Virus record (IMG/VR): IMGVR_UViG_3300031706_000592
Coordinates: 1-32,220 of that record
Source: a virus
Direction: 5' to 3' (one strand)
DNA length: 32,220 nt
Both the position numbers and the translations under genes were made by a program. Under the pieces are notes generated by a model, which saw nothing but the letters and a program-made list of their open reading frames with translations, had not been told where the DNA came from and did not search any database. Positions 29,753 through 32,220 of the stretch are shown here, piece after piece (positions within the stretch are counted from its first letter, which is position 1; every line of letters begins with the position of its first letter).

Positions 29753-30985
29753 TTACCTGTTGTAGGCGTCCCCTAATGCGCCCTCAAGGTCAGTTGATAT
29801 AAGGGTTGTGGCTGAGTTGCGTAACTTATGACCTTTGTTCATCGCATCTGAAGGGCGCATATGAATATATTTCATACTCATCTCTTCATTAGCGTGACCT
29901 AATAGGTGCATTAGTTCACTCGGTATGATGCCCTGCTCAGTGAGTCGGGTGGCATACGAATCGCGCAGACTATGGACAGTAAATTTGCCATGTCGCTTGA
30001 CTATCTCAGGATCATTTAGACCTGCTCGGTCTATTCCAGTTCGGAGAGCGCCAAGGCTTCCCGTCTTACACTTCTTGGTGTCAAAAGCATGGGGAAAAAC
30101 GAAATCAGAATTCCTGGACCCCCTATGTTTCCACCTAGATTGTAGTACCTCACGAAGACGATCAGTCATTTGCAGCATGTCCGTACGATCAGTCTTTTTA
30201 CGCCATACCCTAATGGCTATCCAGTTGACTGTATCTACATCTGCCCACAAGATCTTCCGACCTTCCGCTGAGCGTAACCCAAGATCAAGATATGTGATTA
30301 GTAGATGAAAAGAATCCACTGACCAGATCCGCTGATTCTTCGGCGCACGTTCCCAAGAACATCCGTTAAGATAGGTTTTTGTAGTCGGATTCATTGCATC
30401 TATTAAACGCTGTTCCTCTTCTACATTAGCCGCTCTGGTTTTCTTTTTGACCTTCATATGCAAATCATCAAAGTCCATTTCATGATTTATCTTGATGCCC
30501 CAATTCTTCTTACAGCATTTTTGGATCTGCTGAAGTTGGTCGATCTCTTTGTTGATCGATGCGGGTGCATAGCCTTCACGTTTGCGATTCATCATGATCT
30601 GATCTAAGTCGCGGTTGGTCATGCTAGACCAGAGCCTATTAGGATTGAGTGAGAACGGCATGATCCTGTTAGGAACACGATATAACTCCTCTACGGGGAA
30701 CTGTCCACACAGACGTTTTCTTAGTGCCCCTGCTTGCTTTTCACCTGACTCAGTTAACAGGGTCTGACGCTCGTAATAGCGATTCAAAACCTGTTCGATT
30801 GTTTCCTCACTATTAAGACCAGCGTGTTTATGCGCCCTCTCCTTTTGTGATAACAATTCGGCAACCTCTTTGGCTTCCTTCTTGTTGCTAGTGCCTGTGG
30901 ATTTCTTCTGTCCATTGATATGAACATACCAGTTCTGGCTGATTGTTTTACCCGCCGCATCGGTTCGTTTAAATAATTTTGTCAT
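29753..30985 (-). CDS. int: Tyrosine-recombinase integrase
   Basis: This 410-residue protein has three parts. The N-terminal arm-binding type domain contains NWYVHINGQKKSTGTSNKKE. The core-binding helical domain spans about 60-180. The catalytic domain holds R238 (LDLGLRSAEG), K264 (WRKKTDRTD), H338 and R341 (VHSLRDSYATRL), H364 (LLGHANEE) and the nucleophile Y373 (MKYIHM). All catalytic residues are present, so it should be active in site-specific integration. AGGA seven bases before ATG gives the start. It is the last gene of the early block and implies lysogeny, which is rare in classical T7 relatives but known in marine podophages. Confidence 0.96.
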   Translation of the reverse strand: MTKLFKRTDAAGKTISQNWYVHINGQKKSTGTSNKKEAKEVAELLSQKERAHKHAGLNSEETIEQVLNRYYERQTLLTESGEKQAGALRKRLCGQFPVEELYRVPNRIMPFSLNPNRLWSSMTNRDLDQIMMNRKREGYAPASINKEIDQLQQIQKCCKKNWGIKINHEMDFDDLHMKVKKKTRAANVEEEQRLIDAMNPTTKTYLNGCSWERAPKNQRIWSVDSFHLLITYLDLGLRSAEGRKILWADVDTVNWIAIRVWRKKTDRTDMLQMTDRLREVLQSRWKHRGSRNSDFVFPHAFDTKKCKTGSLGALRTGIDRAGLNDPEIVKRHGKFTVHSLRDSYATRLTEQGIIPSELMHLLGHANEEMSMKYIHMRPSDAMNKGHKLRNSATTLISTDLEGALGDAYNR

Positions 30986-31008
30986 ACTTTAGTCCTATAC
31001 GAGTAGAT

Positions 31009-31242
31009 TTAAGTGACAACTTCACTGTTTATTTTAAGCTCCTTCATGACCCCTGACAGCAGATCTTCTATAGTCTTGGTGGTCATAATAAGACCCCAAC
31101 TATCGAACAACCTACAGTCCTTACCAACAGATACATGACTTTCTCCCGCAGAAAACCAAGATTCACCCTCTTCGGTGACGCCTGATTCAATTGGTGCGAA
31201 AGGCCCCTCGATCAATCTTAATATTATACTCTCAACTTCCAT
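31009..31242 (-). CDS. Unknown protein, 77 aa, between regulator and integrase
   Basis: It begins MEVESIILRLIEGPFAPIES and contains GVTEEGESWFSAGESHVSVG, then MTTKTIEDLLSGVMKELKIN. It is acidic and soluble, with a possible beta part and a helical end. No family was recognised. It lies 13 bases after the regulator stop and 23 before the integrase start, so all three are probably on one message. Position suggests a role in lysogeny or an excision factor, but there is no basic DNA-binding motif to support excisionase. Confidence 0.65.
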   Translation of the reverse strand: MEVESIILRLIEGPFAPIESGVTEEGESWFSAGESHVSVGKDCRLFDSWGLIMTTKTIEDLLSGVMKELKINSEVVT

Positions 31243-31255
31243 TTAGTTTACTCTC

Positions 31256-31588
31256 TTATAAGCGTATTTCATCATAGTCTGTAGGTTCATGGGGGTCTGC
31301 ATCAAACAAGGCTTCAAAAGTGTGCGGGTCATAAAACTTTATAAGCTCCCGTACAAACTTTTTAGTATCGCAACCTAAACTGGCTGCAAATATCTTGTAT
31401 TTCTGCGGTGGGATCTTACCCACACCCGCTTCGATTTGACTTATGAACGTGTAGTAGTCGAGTTCACATTTCTCAGCTAGTTCACGTTGGGTATACCCCA
31501 AGGATGTGCGTAATGTCTTAATGACTAACCCGCCCTGTTTACGGCGGCGCTTACTGCTTTCATCTTGGGCCTTCATATTTAAAGCCAT
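31256..31588 (-). CDS. XRE/Cro-type helix-turn-helix regulator
   Basis: From ATG 31588 the protein has 110 residues. An N-terminal basic stretch (SSKRRRKQG) is followed by an HTH domain: LVIKTLRTSLGYTQRELAEK, CELDYYTFISQIEAG, then KIPPQKYKIFAASLG. This is the lambda repressor/Cro fold family. No self-cleaving C-terminal domain follows. The C-terminus is acidic (DADPHEPTDYDEIRL). The frame is open to 31642, but GAGG eight bases before 31588 and the end of the previous gene favour the short form. It may repress the early promoter and control lysogeny; this is inferred. Confidence 0.85.
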   Translation of the reverse strand: MALNMKAQDESSKRRRKQGGLVIKTLRTSLGYTQRELAEKCELDYYTFISQIEAGVGKIPPQKYKIFAASLGCDTKKFVRELIKFYDPHTFEALFDADPHEPTDYDEIRL

Positions 31589-31613
31589 TTTAGTATCCTC
31601 GTCCTTTTGTTTG

Positions 31614-31868
31614 TTACAAGGCATTAGGCCCATTTGGCTCATTGTTTGAACCGATAAATGTGCGTAAAGTGTTTAAGACATTTAAATGCATGGAGCCAAA
31701 AACATCAGCCCTAGCCCACGTTGGATTTAGGCATTTGTCAGCATCGGTAAAAACTATTGACCAGTGCCAATTGTCCTCGGTTTGCCAGTGCATTTTCCGA
31801 CATCTAAGATTGGAAAATCTGTCCCTTGGTGGCCCTGTCTTATACATAACATATTTAAAATAATCCAT
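31614..31868 (-). CDS. Unknown early protein, 84 aa
   Basis: It begins MDYFKYVMYKTGPPRDRFSN and is Trp/His-rich in the middle (MHWQTEDNWHWSIVFTDADK). AAGGA eight bases before ATG supports translation. It is not recognised. It is the first sizeable gene downstream of the early promoter, where T7-like phages usually encode host take-over proteins. Plus-strand ORFs overlap the same bases, so reality rests on the ribosome site and the strand of its neighbours. Confidence 0.55.
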   Translation of the reverse strand: MDYFKYVMYKTGPPRDRFSNLRCRKMHWQTEDNWHWSIVFTDADKCLNPTWARADVFGSMHLNVLNTLRTFIGSNNEPNGPNAL

Positions 31869-31878
31869 TTAGTTTTTC

Positions 31879-31951
31879 CTTTAAGTTTATCTTTAAGTTC
31901 TCCGTGGTGGGGGGTTTTCCTACCCCCTTCCTCTACGGCTTTCTTTAAGTT
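31879..31951. repeat. Three 9-bp direct repeats in the early leader
   Basis: CTTTAAGTT (plus strand) occurs at 31879-31887, 31891-31899 and 31943-31951. The minus-strand form AACTTAAAG resembles a ribosome-site-like or protein-binding repeat. Between the second and third copies lies a GGGGG/CCCCC hairpin with no T run. Confidence 0.55.
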
Positions 31952-31964
31952 CTTTTTCCTCCCT

Positions 31965-31992
31965 TAGCAAGAGCGCCGACAATGGGACACTA
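31965..31992 (-). promoter_or_regulatory. Candidate phage RNAP promoter in the early region (copy 3)
   Basis: It is 28 bp identical to 26793-26820. It stands about 100 bases before the 84-aa gene and downstream of the host-type promoter. It would let the phage polymerase transcribe the early block as well. Confidence 0.65.
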
Positions 31993-32023
31993 GCTAAATT
32001 TAATTGATCAAATCCAGGCGCTG

Positions 32024-32104
32024 CTACCAAGATCTTATGATTACAACGCCAATGGCTATAACTACCCAGACGATGGGTATCAAAATTCCATATGAATTAT
32101 ACAA
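32024..32104 (-). CDS. Single-TM micropeptide, 26 aa, TTG start
   Basis: Directly behind the early promoter, AAAGGAGG lies four bases before TTG. The reading gives MYNSYGILIPIVWVV, then IAIGVVIIRSW and a stop. Almost the whole peptide is one membrane segment with an Arg near the C-terminal end. The perfect ribosome site has no other useful start codon near it (the next ATG gives a three-residue reading). Function is unknown; early membrane peptides can act on host envelope or exclusion. The TTG start and four-base spacing leave doubt. Confidence 0.45.
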   Translation of the reverse strand: MYNSYGILIPIVWVVIAIGVVIIRSW

Positions 32105-32220
32105 ACTACCTCCTTTACAGGTTTCTGGGCGGGTGTCGATTATACCACAATACAGCAAAAGTATCTTGCAGTATTATTCACAAGCCCAACAATTCAATCG
32201 AATTGCCATAAGCCACGGGT
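32105..32220 (-). promoter_or_regulatory. Early host-type promoter region
   Basis: The minus strand has TGTGGTATAAT: a perfect -10 (32139-32144) with the extended TG motif. I see no good -35 at 16-18 bases, which extended -10 promoters tolerate. Start of RNA is expected near 32132. A 16-bp dyad CAATTC-AATC-GAATTG at 32190-32205 lies about 46 bases upstream of the -10 and could be an operator. No gene was seen in this stretch. Confidence 0.6.

Noticed and set aside
31895-31935. GGGGG/CCCCC hairpin in the early leader as a terminator
   Set aside because: It has a short 5-bp stem and no T run on the minus strand, and the early genes follow directly.
31642-31967. Two plus-strand ORFs of 73 and 67 codons near the right end
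   Set aside because: They are antisense to the 84-aa gene and its leader, with no family or ribosome site, and would be the only plus-strand genes.

Overview
The window is most of the genome of a T7-like podovirus (Autographivirales type), read backwards: every credible gene lies on the minus strand, so transcription runs from the right end (about 32.2 kb) to the left edge. The T7 order is clear: early genes, single-subunit RNA polymerase, SSB, resolvase, primase-helicase, family A DNA polymerase, 5'-3' exonuclease, nucleotide metabolism, portal, scaffold, capsid, two tail tubular proteins, three internal virion (ejection) proteins and the start of the tail fiber. Class I ribonucleotide reductase, ThyX, PhoH and a glutaredoxin resemble the cargo of marine podophages, so a marine bacterial host is an inference. 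There are no photosynthesis genes, so a cyanobacterial host is not indicated. No tRNA, rRNA, CRISPR array or insertion sequence was seen.

Right end, 32220-29451 (early/lysogeny block): a host-type extended -10 promoter, a 26-codon single-TM peptide, a leader with repeats, an unknown 84-aa gene, an XRE-type HTH regulator, an unknown 77-aa gene and a tyrosine integrase with complete catalytic residues. The phage therefore looks temperate or recently so. A 300-bp gap after the integrase holds inverted repeats, a degraded copy of the RNAP gene start and a strong terminator that ends 14 nt before the RNAP start codon.

29450-26849: the RNA polymerase is encoded by two ORFs. All palm-domain catalytic residues are in the second. 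The break is bounded by a 7-bp direct repeat 46 bp apart. Removing one repeat copy and the intervening bases restores a perfect continuous RNAP reading frame. The two ORFs may be made by re-initiation as a two-chain enzyme, or a ribosome may hop the gap as in T4 gene 60. The polymerase pair is flanked by 20-bp direct repeats (19/20 identical).

26820-15957 (replication and nucleotide block): small unknown gene, gp2.5-like SSB, RusA-type resolvase in place of T7 endonuclease I, primase-helicase, DNA polymerase, exonuclease, a small membrane protein, glutaredoxin, NrdA, NrdB, PhoH, HNH-like nuclease, a zinc-ribbon protein, a small unknown and ThyX. Most genes overlap or are separated by a few bases. 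The block ends in a terminator.

15907-1 (virion block): small unknown, GNAT acetyltransferase, Lys-rich peptide, gp7.3-like protein, portal, scaffold, capsid, terminator (T7 T-phi position), tail tubular proteins A and B, gp14-like protein, gp15-like protein with a C-terminal lysozyme domain, gp16-like giant protein, terminator, tail fiber (cut by the window). No dedicated endolysin gene is recognised here.

A conserved element (core CCCATTGTCGGCGCTC on the minus strand) occurs at the three block boundaries: before the early genes, after RNAP, and before the virion genes. It is the best candidate for the promoter of the phage's own RNA polymerase.
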